Shown in pieces: positions 11,660-23,313 of a stretch of 64,000 nucleotides of DNA (positions within the stretch are counted from its first letter, which is position 1; each line of letters begins with the position of its first letter). The position numbers were made by a program, and so were the translations under genes. Origin of the DNA: Laccaria trichodermophora (Eukaryota > Basidiomycota > Agaricomycetes > Agaricales > Hydnangiaceae); contig JACTVC010000030.1 in the NCBI GenBank assembly GCA_018417955.1, positions 573,544-637,543 of the forward strand, given 5' to 3'. Below the pieces are notes generated by a model. That model worked only from the letters and a program-made list of their open reading frames with translations. It did no database searches and was not told the DNA's origin.

Positions 11660-12881
11660 GAGTCTGTTCAGTATCCATTCCTAGGAACGAAAACCAGAAT
11701 AAGAACAGATTTGATGGCATCCAGACAGCTCTGGCAGTTGCCAATTTGAGTAGCAATGTCACACTTGCTTATCAGCCAATCTCTAACTTCGTTGCACTTG
11801 ACTATGCCTCCTCTGCCATGAGAAACACAACAGCAACAATTATCACTAGGTGCAGCATATGTTATAAATACTATCATCCTTGCTACTACCCTTTGTGCTT
11901 CCCCTTTCTACTGGAAACAAGATTACTACACATCAAAGTTGTCAGGAGCAGAATGGGTGGAAAAACTGATTTATGGCCATATAGATTGCATTCAGACAGA
12001 GCTTGGGATGAGTGTCCATGTTTTCCTTCTTCTGATTGAAGAGCTTCAGTCTCTTTGTCACCTGGAAGACAGCAAGCACAAGTGTGGTGGGGGTTGGAGA
12101 TTGTGAAAGCAAGCATGAGACAGGTTGTAACATCAAAAACATGGTGTAAAAATGTGTAGATGTGTGCAGAAGTGTATATGAAATCTTATCTGATCTATTG
12201 TGACATGCTTTCAGACCAGTCCAGCTGCCATCAAATCTGTTCTTAGAGTCTGTTCGGTATCCATTCCTAGGAACGAAAATGAGAATAAGAACAGATTTGA
12301 TGGCATCTGGACTGGTCCAAAAGCATGTCATGGGCAGTCACAATAGATCAGATAAGATTTCGTATACATTTCTGCATGCATCTACACATTTTTACACCAT
12401 GTTTTTGATGTTACAACCTGTCTCATGCTTGCTTTCACAATCTCCAACCCCCACCACACTTGTGCTTGCTGTCTTCCAGGTGACAAAGAGACTGAAGCTC
12501 TTCAACCAGAAGAAGGAAAACATGGACACTCATCCCAAGCTCTGTCCAAATGCAATCTAGATGGCCATAAATCAGTTTTTCCACCCATTCTGCTCCTGAC
12601 AACTTTGATGTGTAGTAATCTTGTTTCCAGTAGAAAGGGGAAGCACAAAGGGTAGTAGCAAGGATGATGGTATTTATAACATATGCTGCACCTAGTGATA
12701 ATTGTTGCCGTTGTGTTTCTTGTGGTGGAGGAGGCATAGTCAAGTGCAACGAAGTAAGAGAATGGCTGATAGGCAAGTGTGACATTGCTACTCAAATTGG
12801 CAACTGCCGGAGCTGTCCAGATGCCATCAAATCTGTTCTTATTCTGGTTTTCGTTCCTAGGAATGGATACTGAACAGACTC
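11660..12881. mobile_element. 1.22-kb near-perfect palindromic element, PIF/Harbinger-like
   Basis: The left half (from 11660) and right half (to 12881) are reverse complements over about 550-580 bp. Both outer ends read GAGTCTGTTCAGTATCC inward and are flanked by TAA (11657-11659 and 12882-12884), the 3-bp TWA-type duplication typical of PIF/Harbinger elements. A third copy of the terminal module starts at 12246 (GAGTCTGTTCGGTATCC) in the middle, preceded by TTA. The right half, 12246-12881, is thus a 636-bp TIR element by itself and the left half its inverted partner. No transposase is encoded. A transcript would form a very long hairpin. Confidence 0.75.
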
Positions 12882-12884
12882 TAA

Positions 12885-14530
12885 GCCTCGATTCATGGCT
12901 GATAGAATAATGTCTGCCCTGAAAGGAGACACACCAGAAAAGTGGGTCACAACACAGAAATTGAACGGAAGTTAGCCACTAGCACCAACCAACCCTCCCA
13001 AACAACATGTCTTCCAACCTTGAAAATCTCTTTTAGTGGGAACTTCATTGACAGACTGTCTATTTACCATGTCATTCCTGAAATAATAATAATATCTGCC
13101 CTGAAAGACGGAGAGATGTCAGGATATAGAGCAAGTTGGTCACTTTTCACGAGTGAACCTGGAAAACCACTCACATTGAACTGTCAAGTCATGAAATCAA
13201 AAGGGGTTCGTAGATGGAACAAAGGAAGCACTGACCAACCCACCCAAACAACACCCTTTAGAGGCTGGCAGGGAAATGTTTTCAGGTATCTCCTTCTATC
13301 CTTTTGACCTTCAACGAGCAGCCGGTTTGAAGTTTACCATCCTTGCCGCGCAATTGCCATGACCAAAATTTCAACCATGGCAACCATATGCATCAACCTT
13401 GACTTGGAGCTGCCTCCCCGACGATTGTAAGTTCCTCTCGAACTGGGAATTATACGACGCCAGGAGAGGCCTATTTACTTGCGCACTGCCACCTTCAGCT
13501 GCGGGCATCCTAGTCGTCGAAAACTCAACCCCACTGTCCGGTCCTCGAATACGGCCAAGTTGGTCTCATAGGATTTGTCATAAGCAAGGAAAAAGAAAAG
13601 AAAATTTGTGTGTACAAAATTATGTAAAAGCCCTGAGGCCTGAGCTGCAGTCATTTTCAGAAGAAGCCTGAGCAGTGAGAAACTGTTTGCCAGAAATGAC
13701 GTCATCCTTCCATAGCATTTTTGCATTGAATGCTTCGCTTGCCTACGCATTTGACAGACGCGTTTGAAACAAAAATTTTGTTATGACCTAGAAAAGAAAT
13801 ATAAAAAAGCTCTTGAAAATAGGAAGGGGCTACGAATGTTACAATCTGCACTTCCACACCATGTTTTGTTCTTGTAAAGTCATCATCCCGCGTCGCTCAC
13901 TAAAAGCCAATCCGATCTCCAAGTCCCAAAGAAAGATGTGGATGCCCCGTACGAGCGGCCCCAGGCAACTTTTCGGGTTTGTCGGATACTACATAGATAC
14001 TTACTGTGTTTGAAAGGTGGATCTAAGCCCCAGGCCAAGGTTGGACCACTCAGAAGATTGAGGTTGAGGTTGGGGGAGAGATCCCGTTTCAATTTCGTCT
14101 GTCCATTTTTTGAAATTGAATCCCAGCCACAAAAAACCTGGGGAGGCTGGAGCGGGTGGATGTGAAGTTCCGACAAGAACTTGGTACTTGGTTCATTTTT
14201 TCTTTTCTTTACAAGTTTCAAGTGGGAGTCCAGGCAAGATGAAGAGTTTTTCGATCTAATAACCTGGGGTCCAACTCGAAAATCTTGCGGAGGGTTAGAG
14301 ATGGGAAAGGAAAGTTGTGAGATGGGATTCGGATTAGCCTACCCGGTAGAGGGGATTTTTCGATGAGAGTGTTCCCCGGAATAAAAGTCGGCTTGCAAGG
14401 TGGCTTCCGAGTCGTCAAAAGCTTGAGTTCGCCGCTACATAACGCAACACGTGCCACGCGCCTCAACTGCTGTAAAGCGTGACCGTGACCGTGAAATCAG
14501 GTTGATCATTCCCATCACCACACCACAAAG
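12885..14530. other. Gene-poor stretch with a diverged direct duplication
   Basis: About 1.6 kb with no supported gene. Two stretches, near 12910-13010 and 13095-13255, share words such as TCTGCCCTGAAAG and CAACC-CCCAAACAACA in the same order, suggesting an old direct duplication of about 185 bp. From about 13300 the composition returns to that of the gene-dense part. The last 300 bp is the presumptive promoter of SUMO. Confidence 0.4.
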
Positions 14531-15235
14531 ATGTCGCAAGAACCAGTAGACGAAGACGTGAAGCCAAAGCTCAATTTGAACATCTCTTATGATGGTTCTC
14601 GTATGTCTCCAAGTTTCCTTCCGTTGGAGTTGAAGTGATGGATTTGATCTGACGCGTGTTCTAGAAATCACGGTAAAAGTCAAGGCGAATATGAAGTTTG
14701 CAAAGATATTCGAGGCGGCGGAGGTGAGCATTTTTTTTTTTGATTGTGGATTGTGGATTGTGGATGCTGATGTGATGCTTTGGGGTGCAGAAACGATTTC
14801 AGAAGGAACCAGGCGCGTTTTTTCTGCTTTTCTTTACCTTCTCCGTTTCGGTCCCTTTCCCTTCCTCACTCCCTTCCTTCCTTCCCTCAACCCTCGCTTC
14901 TACCTTCCCTCCCTTCATTTTCTTCCTTCCCTTCGTCCCTGCCTGCTTCTTTCCTCCCCTAACCACCTCTCTTTCACACAGGCACCTTCAAATTCACATA
15001 CGACGGCAACAGGATAAACAAAGAGGATACGCCAGCTTCGGTCGGTCCCTTCCTTCCTTTCCTCCATCCTTGTGAAAACTGACGCGGACGATATAGCTGG
15101 GCATGGAGGATGGGGATCAGGTAGATGCGCATCTTGGGCAGGTACGCATACGTCCTTTTTTGTTTTTGTTGGGGAGTTTTTGAACGTTGGGAATGTTTTT
15201 AGGTCGGAGGAGGAGGGTGGAGGATAATACCGTGA
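14531..15235 (+). CDS. SMT3: Small ubiquitin-like modifier (SUMO/Smt3) precursor
   Basis: Six exons (14531-14600, 14665-14723, 14791-14812, 14982-15040, 15097-15141, 15203-15235) encode 95 residues. After an acidic N-terminus comes the ubiquitin fold: LNLNISYDGSQITVKVK, FAKIFEAAEKRF, GTFKFTYDGNRI and the LGMEDGDQVDAHL segment typical of SUMO. SUMO is conjugated to lysines of nuclear and other proteins by the Aos1/Uba2-Ubc9 cascade after a protease exposes its C-terminal diglycine. Here the end is QVGGGGWRIIP, so maturation must remove 5-7 residues. Intron 3 (14813-14981) has a GC donor and a pyrimidine-rich body. Length and motif order fit the family well. Confidence 0.88.
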
Positions 15236-15449
15236 TGCTAGACCATGGGTTACTTACCATATCTTGTTGTTGTACTTGTACACATCCCCCTCTATCTTTC
15301 TATGGGCATCGATGCTAGAAATAGTCCGACATAGTGACCACTGAAACAGGTTGACACCGTGTGATCGACGCTCTTCTTTCCCTCCCACACACCATCACTT
15401 CCATACCTACTTCCTCTCCTCGTCATCTTCCATGATCTAACCGTATACT

Positions 15450-18105
15450 ATGCTATTCCTTAGCCCACTCCCACGCAACACCAACACCAACTCGGCATAC
15501 AAAAAGAAGCTGAACGGGTGGTTGAGTTATGCGTTTGCCAGGTCCGTTCTCCCTCCTCTGCAACCCCACAAACAAACTAACCCACTCCTCGCTCTGTAGC
15601 GAAGTCTTCGTCATCGTCTCACTAACACTCTTCCTCCCCATCTGCCTCGAACAATTCGCCAGGGATAATGGCTATTTGGCGCCGCTGAGGACCGAGCGGT
15701 GTTCTTCTGCTGCTGCGACGACGATGGCCAGAATGGCGGACACCACCACCCCCTCGACTGGGAGGTGTGTCGTCAGGATTGCGGGGGTTTGGATCGATAC
15801 GGCGAGTTTTAGGTGGGTCTCTTTCCCGCTTCTTTGGTTCTTTTGTTCCTTTTTTGCTTGATTGTGGAGAGGATATACGTGTTGAGGTGGTGATTCTACG
15901 GGTGATCTTCATGCTCGAGAACTTGTGAACGGGGCTTTCCCTCCCGATAGCGCTTTTCGTGATTCGCTCGGGCACGGGGGCTTCATGTCGTGCCAGCCAC
16001 AGGTTACCCTTCCCCCGCAGTGGATGCCAGCCTGGCAAACCATCAGAGAGGCGCGGTTTCCCCCTCCTCCCACGCTTATTTGACCTTCACTATGGCTTGG
16101 AGCACCTCTCTTTTGTCTGGTCGACGATGTGACTGGATGGAGGAGGATGCCAGCGTGTGCGTCTGGCGGCCGTTTCCCTTTTTCTTTGATTGGGTTGAGG
16201 CATTTGTGAATCCTGGGATTTACGTTCATTTTTTTGTTCGATACCCCACCTTCGGGGTCAGTCGCCCTGGTCAAGGTTAGTTGATATCTTGCAGGAGTGG
16301 TATCCAGCCAGAGTCTACGTTACCTGCCGCCCCTCACTCACTCAGGCATTTCGTTTAGGGACTGTTCACTTTCCAACTCCTCCATTTCTTTTGAGACCAT
16401 CACTAACATCCAAATATCCCTCAGCCTCTACGTCTACTCAATATCCGTAGCACTCCAAGCTCTAACCGTCATCTCAATGGGCGGAATCGCAGACCACCGT
16501 AAGCCTCTTCCCCCTTCCTCTTCCCTTGCCCTTATCCCTTTTCTCACATCACCCTCCCCTCCCCCACAACAGCACCCCACCGAAAAACCCTCCTCCTCTC
16601 ATTCGCAGCCCTCGGCTCCCTCTCATCAACCCTCTTCCTCCTCCTCCCCTCCTCCTCTTCTATATGGTACCTCTCCGCCCTCCTCGCCATCTGCGCGAAC
16701 GTAGGCTTTGGAGCGTCGGTGGTGGCTATGAATGCGTATTTGCCTGGGTTGGCTAGGGAGGCGCCGGAGGTTGTTGGTATCCTTGAAGAAGAGTCAGTGC
16801 AGGGGGAGGTGGAAGAAGAAGAAGAAGAAGAAAGGGATAATGCAAATGCCGACGACCATGAGCACCCCTCTTCACCCCTCATTCCTCGCCCTTCCCACTC
16901 GGACGTGAGAGCACGATACGACGCCGCTCTATCCCGCACGACCTCCCGTATCTCATCACTTGGCATCGCACTGGGGTATGGGGCGGGTATATTCCTCCTC
17001 TTGGTGGCGTTGGTGCCCGTGACCCTCATGCACGGGTCTACGTTTGCACTGCGTGTTGCTATAGGGTTGAGTGGGGTTTGGTGGGGGTTGTTTAGCGTTC
17101 CTGCGTGGCTTTGGCTGCCTTCTGGTTCTTCCGACGCGTCTGGGGAGGAAGGGGGTGTCTGGGATGAGGGGGAAGAAGGGGAAGAGAGGATGAAGCCCGC
17201 TTGGGACGTTAAGAAGGAAATCGGAGCTGCGTGGGTGAGGTTGGGGGATATGCTTAGGTGGAGAGAGATGAAAAAGTTGAGGAATACGTTCAAGTATTTG
17301 GCTGCGTGGTTTCTTCTTTCAGATGGTTTGTCTCCCCCCGCCCCTTCCCGCCCTTCTTTCCTCGAAACTTACACCTTTCCCCACAGGATTCACGACGATA
17401 ACATCAACAGCCATCCTCTTCGGCAAAACCTCACTCTCAATGACCCCATCCTCACTCATCCTCATAGGGATCCTAACACCCCTCTCCGGGATCCTGGGCT
17501 CCCTCATCTGGCCAAAGATCCAAGCAAAGATGGGGTGGACGAATTTGAAGGTGTTGGTTTTACTTGTTGGTATGGCGAGTTTGATCCCTGCGTATGGGTG
17601 TTTGGGATTCGTGTTCCAAGGAAGGACGAGGTTTGGGGGGTTGACGACGAGGGGTGAGATGTTTGGGTTGGCTGTTGTTTTTGGTGGGCTTTTCGTTTTT
17701 TTTTTTTGTGTGAGGAAGGAGGCTGATGACGAGGGGATGTGTGTAGGTTCGGTGTATGGTGCTTTCCAGGGATATGCAAGAGCGTTTTACGCGGAATTGT
17801 TGCCGCCTGGTGAAGAAGCTAGGTGGTACGGTTTGTTCTCCATCACAGACAAGGTTTCTTCCTCTCTCTTTACCCCTCTACCAAGTTAACCTACCTCTTG
17901 GCAGTCCTCGTCGTTTTTAGGCCCGCTCATTGTAGGTCTCATAGCGGACATGACGGGAAACATCCGTTACGCGTTCTTCTTCCTTGTTGTGATGATATGG
18001 CTGGCTGTACCCGTGCTGATGAGCGTGGATGTGCAGAAGGGAAGAGAGGATGCGAGGGTGTATGATTATCGGGGGTCAAGGGAGGCGAGGATGGGGAGTG
18101 TGTAG
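15450..18105 (+). CDS. ATG22: Autophagy-related vacuolar amino-acid efflux permease Atg22
   Basis: Seven exons (15450-15541, 15600-15812, 16425-16498, 16573-17325, 17387-17683, 17747-17853, 17905-18105) join in phase. Family hallmarks are LPICLEQFARDNG near the N-terminus, SLYVYSISVALQ, GGIADH, VGFGASVVAMNAYLP, and near the end GSVYGAFQGYARAFYAELLPPGEE followed by FGLFSITDK-like sequence and a last helix pair. Atg22 is an MFS-fold permease of the vacuole membrane that exports amino acids released by autophagy. A charged cytosolic loop of Glu-rich sequence (about 16780-16900) divides the helices. Intron 2 is 612 nt, very long for this genome. The first ATG was chosen because it precedes the helix by a short basic stretch. 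Confidence 0.82.
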
Positions 18106-18328
18106 TAGGTCTGTTGGCGGTTCATGAGTTTGAAGAGGGAGCGGATGGAGGTGGTCGTGTGTTCAGCCAATCCGGATGCTCGCTGTCAGTCTTCGTGTAC
18201 CATACACCACAGGTCTGGGAAACGACGGGCAAGAAAGAGTAGTACAATTGGTGCTATTCCGTACATGACCTGTCCTATGTATGTATGACCTATGCTTTTG
18301 TCTTGAAGAAAACAAGTAACGACAAGAT

Positions 18329-19998
18329 CTACATCGCCTTCTTCTCCCTCCGTGCTTGGAACGCCTCGAGCCCCTTCAACCTCTCGGTAAGAGTAGGATG
18401 GGAGTGGTGGTACGCAGAGTACCTAGAGCAGAAAAAAAAAACATCAATTGACATCCAGGAGCTAGAGGAGGAAAGAAACGTACAGCCAATCAACCCAAAC
18501 AGTCGACAAATTCTTGACATGCAGAGCAACCAAAGCCCTCCCCAGCCTCTCACCCATATCCCTCATGCTCGGCTCCCGAAGCTGATCCTGAAGCTCAACC
18601 GCAAACCGATCAGCCTCATACTCATAGTGCCTGCTGATAGCATTCATCCCGATGCTCACGAACGCCTCCAAGGGTGTCAAGATCATCTGGAACAATAGGA
18701 ACGCAACGATCGTCGGCGGGTTGGCTGCCACCTCTTTAGGGAAGCCGAACGAGCGGAGGAGGGGCGGGGCGTGTAAGAAGGCGGGGAAGAGGGCGAGGAT
18801 GGTGAAGATGTGGAGTTGGGAGATGGCCATCATTTTGGTGGGGTGCATGTGGTACCAGTGTCCGAGCTCGTGTGCGAGCACTGCTTCGACTTCTTCGGGT
18901 TTACTTTGTTGGATGAGGGTGTCGAAGATGACGATGTGTTTGGCCTGTTTCGTAGTCAGATTCAATTCTCATTTGGTAGGAGAAGGAAGATGCGCTTACC
19001 CAGGGAAGACCGAAGAAGTAGGCATTGCTGTGGGAGCTGCGCTTGGAGCCGTCGATCTCGTACAAGTGCTTGAGAGGGAACTTGAGCTTGGAAGCCAGGT
19101 ATTCGACTCTGGTGCGGAGGTTACCATCGGCCAGGGGAGAGAGCTTGTTAAAGAGGGGTTGGATCACGGTGGGGTAGAGGACGACCATGACAAGCTGGAA
19201 CGAGATCCTGTTATCAAGGCGTCAATCGTGCGGCATCGATACGTATTCAAGGTTACCTACATGAAAGCCATGAGCCAGGGCACAAATCGGTCCCCAGCCC
19301 ATTGGAAGATGTACAGGAATGCAGCGAGGAAGGGAGCGCCCAGGCCAAATGCGAGAGCCCAGCCTTTGAAGAGGTCCGTGACGAAGAGGCTGGGCGTGGT
19401 CTTGTTGAAGCCGTGCTTTTCCTCCAGGACAAACGTGGCGTAGACAGACAAGGGCAGAGTAGGAATAGAAGAGAGGAAGAAGAGAATGAAGACAAATCCG
19501 ATGGATTGGAGGATCTTTTGAGAAAGGTTAGACAACGCTGAAACCACTTCAAAAAGACGACGAACCTGGTACTCAGCACCAAAGCCAAACTTGCCAATCA
19601 ACGCTCCTGAAGCGCCCCAAGACCAAGAATAGAAACCAAACTGGAGCATGCTAGAATCCAGAGCCTGCTTGAACAAGCCAGAGAAGAGCGCAAATTTGGC
19701 TTTGTCTTTGCCATAATTTTGGGACTTTTCGAACACCCCCGGACCAAAATGGCTTGCTAGAGCCGCAGGAGGGTCTTTCTTGAAGTAAAGAGGATACTGC
19801 CGCAGTCTACACGACACAATATATCAGTAAAAATGGACGAAAAAAAAAAACGGAAAAGACTGCGCACAAGAGGTATGACTCGAAGAGCGTTACTGTCCAT
19901 GAGAACACCTGGACGTAGAGTATCCAATTGATGGGGCTAGTGGACACAAAGGCCAGGTGTCGCTGGATGTTGTTGAGCTGGTTGTGGAGGATGTCCAT
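18329..19998 (-). CDS. STE24: CAAX prenyl protease 1 (Ste24, M48 metalloprotease)
   Basis: Six exons (19868-19998, 19566-19806, 19261-19514, 19000-19207, 18484-18944, 18329-18422) give exactly 463 codons. The zinc motif HELGH is at residues 303-307, and the third ligand region EYEADRFA follows. Several hydrophobic helices precede, with the conserved blocks LEEKHGFNKTTPSLFVTDL and DGSKRSSHSNAYFFGLPW. Ste24 sits in the ER/inner nuclear membrane, removes the AAX tripeptide of prenylated proteins and makes the first N-terminal cut in a-factor-type mating pheromones. An in-frame upstream ATG could add about 30 residues, but MDILHNQL is the better start. It converges on ATG22 with 223 bp between stops. 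Confidence 0.9.
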
Positions 19999-20137
19999 GG
20001 TTGACACCGCTGGACGTGGTGGGTGGTGCTGGAAGGACGTGTCAAGACTCAAAGGCGACGTGTTCAACAACAATCGCTGCACAGCCACAATTCTGAACTT
20101 TCTTTGAATTCAAACATCATAAATGTAAGATAGACCT

Positions 20138-20952
20138 CTAGCGCCTCGGTGGGTAGTCCTGCCCATTTTCTGGGTCTTCCTCGAAGTTTTCACACTGCTC
20201 ATAGTAAAATTCACCAGGAATAATCCTCGCGCATTCCATATCCAACCTGGGCCCCCAAGAACCACCGTCTTTATATCTCCCACCTGCAGTCTTGACCTGC
20301 GGACGATTATGGTAATAGCCTAGAAAATAGTCGACTTGCATCTGGAATCCCTGGCTGCAAACGCCCTCTTCCTCAAGCACCCTAGCAAATCGCGACATCC
20401 AATACCGGCACCCCGCTTGTTGCTTATGCACTGGCCGGAACAGATATTTATGCAATCCCCGAGAACTAATCAGACGAATGATCGAATCAATCGTGATTGG
20501 GCGCATGGGTCGCGGGTCTCTCATGACGCAGCCTATATTATCCTCGGTCGGGCTTTTCTTCGACGCCCCTTGCAGACTCTTTTTCTGGCTCCGGGTTCAA
20601 ATATGCATCCACGGGGACGTTCTCCTGCACGATATCCACGCCGACGTACTCTTTGTCAAAGGCAAACCAGAACGCAAAATGATTTGCGCGTGGTGGGTCC
20701 TTTATGAATCTTTGTTTGTACGGCCGGGGTACGGAGAGGTCGTTTCGCTCGTCGCATATGCCCTGGTGGTCGAATACTACGAGGAGATCGATGGCCATGA
20801 TCGGGAGGTATACATGTTCTTCCAGGAGATTCGTTAGGTCGAAATGTGGGAGTTTCCTATCCACCCTGGTTTGGACGTATGTTCATGCTTGATTCAAGCG
20901 AAACAAAGGAACCATACCTAGCTCTCGATGGGGGGAAGGAATCTTTCGGCAT
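20138..20952 (-). CDS. DUF7770-like hypothetical protein
   Basis: A short first exon (MPKDSFPPSRAR, 20952 downwards) splices to a frame starting VDRKLPHFDL. After a second break near 20590-20550 the chain continues as NIGCVMRDPRPM and ends PPRR at 20138. The blocks ANHFAFWFAF, RPITIDSIIRLIS and AGCRYWMSRFARVLEEEGVC match in order what I recall of the fungal DUF7770 family (NHW...F, then a GCRFW and LE..G stretch). Its function is unknown. The middle join needs either a roughly 46-55 nt intron starting at GTGCAG or GTGGAT and ending CCAG, or a sequence frameshift. The alternative reading ends early at PDRG. Confidence 0.45.
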
Positions 20953-22515
20953 TGTGGCTGAAGGGAGAGAATGAGTTGGGATATATCGGAATTGCGTGCG
21001 CGTACGCCTTTTTATATCCCTCCCCCCAAAGGCCACAAGGCTTTCAAAGGAGCCACAGTCGGTCTTTCGAACGCGAGAGGACAATGGCATCCCTGAGCCA
21101 CTTGATTCCCCATGGCCAGTTTTGATATTCCGCTCCATGAGGCTTCCTGTTGTTGTATTTGTGCAACCGTCCCGGAATGCGATAAGGGACTGATTGTCAA
21201 TCTCAAAGGGAAGTCTCGTGGAAGTGGAAGGCATGCAACAAGGAAACTCCCTCAAACAAAGAATATTTTTGCAAATTCCCGTCTGGATTAGGAACAAAGT
21301 GATTAACATTTCGTGTGGCAAACAGAGAAGAAATTCGCCTGTCACTTTTACGAAAGAGCAGATAAGACAGTTTTGGTGCATTTGGTGTAGCGTGGACTGG
21401 AGTTTAAGAAAACCACCGTTGGAACGAGGCGAACTTCAATTGCGAGGAAGACTCTCATGAAATCACTCCGACAACTTCACTCTGTACATTCACCGGATGG
21501 GCTAAATCGTAGTACGTGTCCCATCTCTAGAGCCTCGACAGCATTCCTTCGGACCCCGGGTTTTGAACATTCAGATAATCAAGTTTAAAAAAAACGGACC
21601 ATTAAGTTCTTCCTGTCGGTACTTCCCGCCCATCCACAATAAACATTTTTGGATTTCCGATTCACCCGCTCCCCTAATTCTTGTTGATCTCGGTGGAAGT
21701 GAAAAAATACCCCCAGAATCATTTTGCCCGACTGTGATTCAACTTCACGCTTTCAAAATTTTTATCCAGCCTAAGGGACAAACAAAAGCAAAACGCAATC
21801 TCTCTCTTTGTACTTATAGTTGCTCTGCAGGTCTCCAAGTTCACATCATTCCCTGACAGTGCACACGTTGGCGTGGACTCCGGAGCCGTGAAATTTTGAC
21901 ATTGCAATTGTGCGGCAAAATCGCAAGGTCGAAAGGACAGAAGTCATTTCCCCGCCGGCCTCTAAAGGGTCTGAAGACGTGTTGTTTGGGTGGGTTGGTC
22001 AGTGCTTCCTCAGTGTGCTACATTTACGAACCCTCTTTTTTTCATGGCTTGACACTTCAATGCGAGCGGTTTTCTGTGTCGTTCAAAAATGACCAACTTG
22101 CTCTATATCCTGGCGGGTATTGTTACGGCATGAAATGTTGAATATAAATTCGGTTTGTCAATGAAGTGCCTGCTAGCGGCTCCTCGCAACCAAGGTCGGA
22201 AGGCTGTTTGGGAGGGTTGTTCAGTGCTTTGCTAGCTTCTGTTCATTTTTTGTGTCGTGACCAACTTGCTCTCAGGTCCTGTGTCTCCTTCTTTCAGGGG
22301 GGCATTATCCTGTCAGGCAAGAAATTATCAATGGAAATTCGAGGCTTAGAGCCCCGTTTACTAATTTCTAGGCGCCCAAAATGAACCAAGGAGGAAACTA
22401 TATTAGTAGTACTATGTAAGAAGTCAACGATGATACAAAGTCAGGCGAAAGTACTCAAGATGTTGCCAGTCGGACCCCATTGCTCCCTAGCCATAAAGCC
22501 GCAGTTCTACATATA
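20953..22515. other. Intergenic stretch with a diverged tandem duplication
   Basis: No gene was supported. Two diverged direct copies of a roughly 130-bp unit lie at about 21975-22115 and 22195-22325. Both contain GTTTGGG-GGGTTG-TCAGTGCTT and later TGACCAACTTGCTCT. They are separated by about 80 bp and differ by indels. Confidence 0.4.
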
Positions 22516-23089
22516 TTATGCAGTTTCCTCTTCAGAGTCTATCACGGAATCCTGATCATCGGCAGCGCTCGGTAGCGAATTTGGTTGCGGAAACCAACCC
22601 CATTGCGTCAAGGCGACTCGCAATTCGCCAGTTCTCCCGACAGTTACTTCGACACCTTCTGCCACTAGCGCATCCCTCTGGCGCTGGGCGCCATCGGTTC
22701 CAGGTCCACGAGAGGATATTGTGCCGGACGAACCAATGACACGATGCCAAGGAACCATGGGATGAGCGTTAGGAGATATGAACTTAAGAGCTTCATAAAC
22801 GCGTTCGTTGTTGTGAATCTTGCCTGTCAAGGGGAAAGAAACCTGCCTTGTCCTACGTGGCGAGAATGTCTTGGCATACCAATCATCTTCGCAATGTGAC
22901 CTTCCAAAATCCACGGCTTGAACAAACTTGTCATAGAGATCTCAAGGCAGCACAACACTCACCATAAGTTGTGACTCGACAAGTTGGTATGAGGCGGACA
23001 GCATCATACACCTACTTGCTTGCTCTTAATTGAATCTCGAAAGAAAAAACCGGGGACATTACTGCGGCATGAAATTCTGCACTGTCCAT
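22516..23089 (-). CDS. Alkyltransferase-like DNA repair protein (ATL), inactive MGMT homologue
   Basis: Four exons (23063-23089, 22963-23011, 22847-22900, 22516-22790) give 134 residues. The MGMT DNA-binding domain is clear: VYDAVRLIP, RVTTYGHIAKMIG, the arginine-finger segment PRHSRHVGQALKF, and PWHRVI followed by SGTISSRGPG. In true methyltransferases the reactive cysteine lies in PCHR; here it is Trp58, the defining ATL substitution. ATL proteins bind O6-alkylguanine, flip it and hand the lesion to nucleotide-excision repair. The length is usual for a fungal ATL apart from an acidic C-terminal tail. Intron 3 (22791-22846) has a GC donor, which the conserved VGQALKF junction requires. Confidence 0.85.
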
Positions 23090-23313
23090 TTTACGACGTG
23101 CTGGGGAATTCGCAGGAAACGTTGTTCAAGGTGGTTGGTAAGCAATTATTTGTTGATTATTTGAAGTATTTTCGCTGCTTATGTAAGACATCACTAGACT
23201 GTACCTTAGCGGCCGCTGTGTTTTGGGACAACTACCGCAGTAAGTACTTAACTTGCCTTCGATAACTCTTCATGCCACATGACTTACCCAGCCTCGATTA
23301 AGGGGTGTTATGC

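Noticed and set aside
16544..17293. 249-codon minus-strand frame
   Set aside because: Antisense shadow of the ATG22 exon; low-complexity Ser/Pro content and no family motif.
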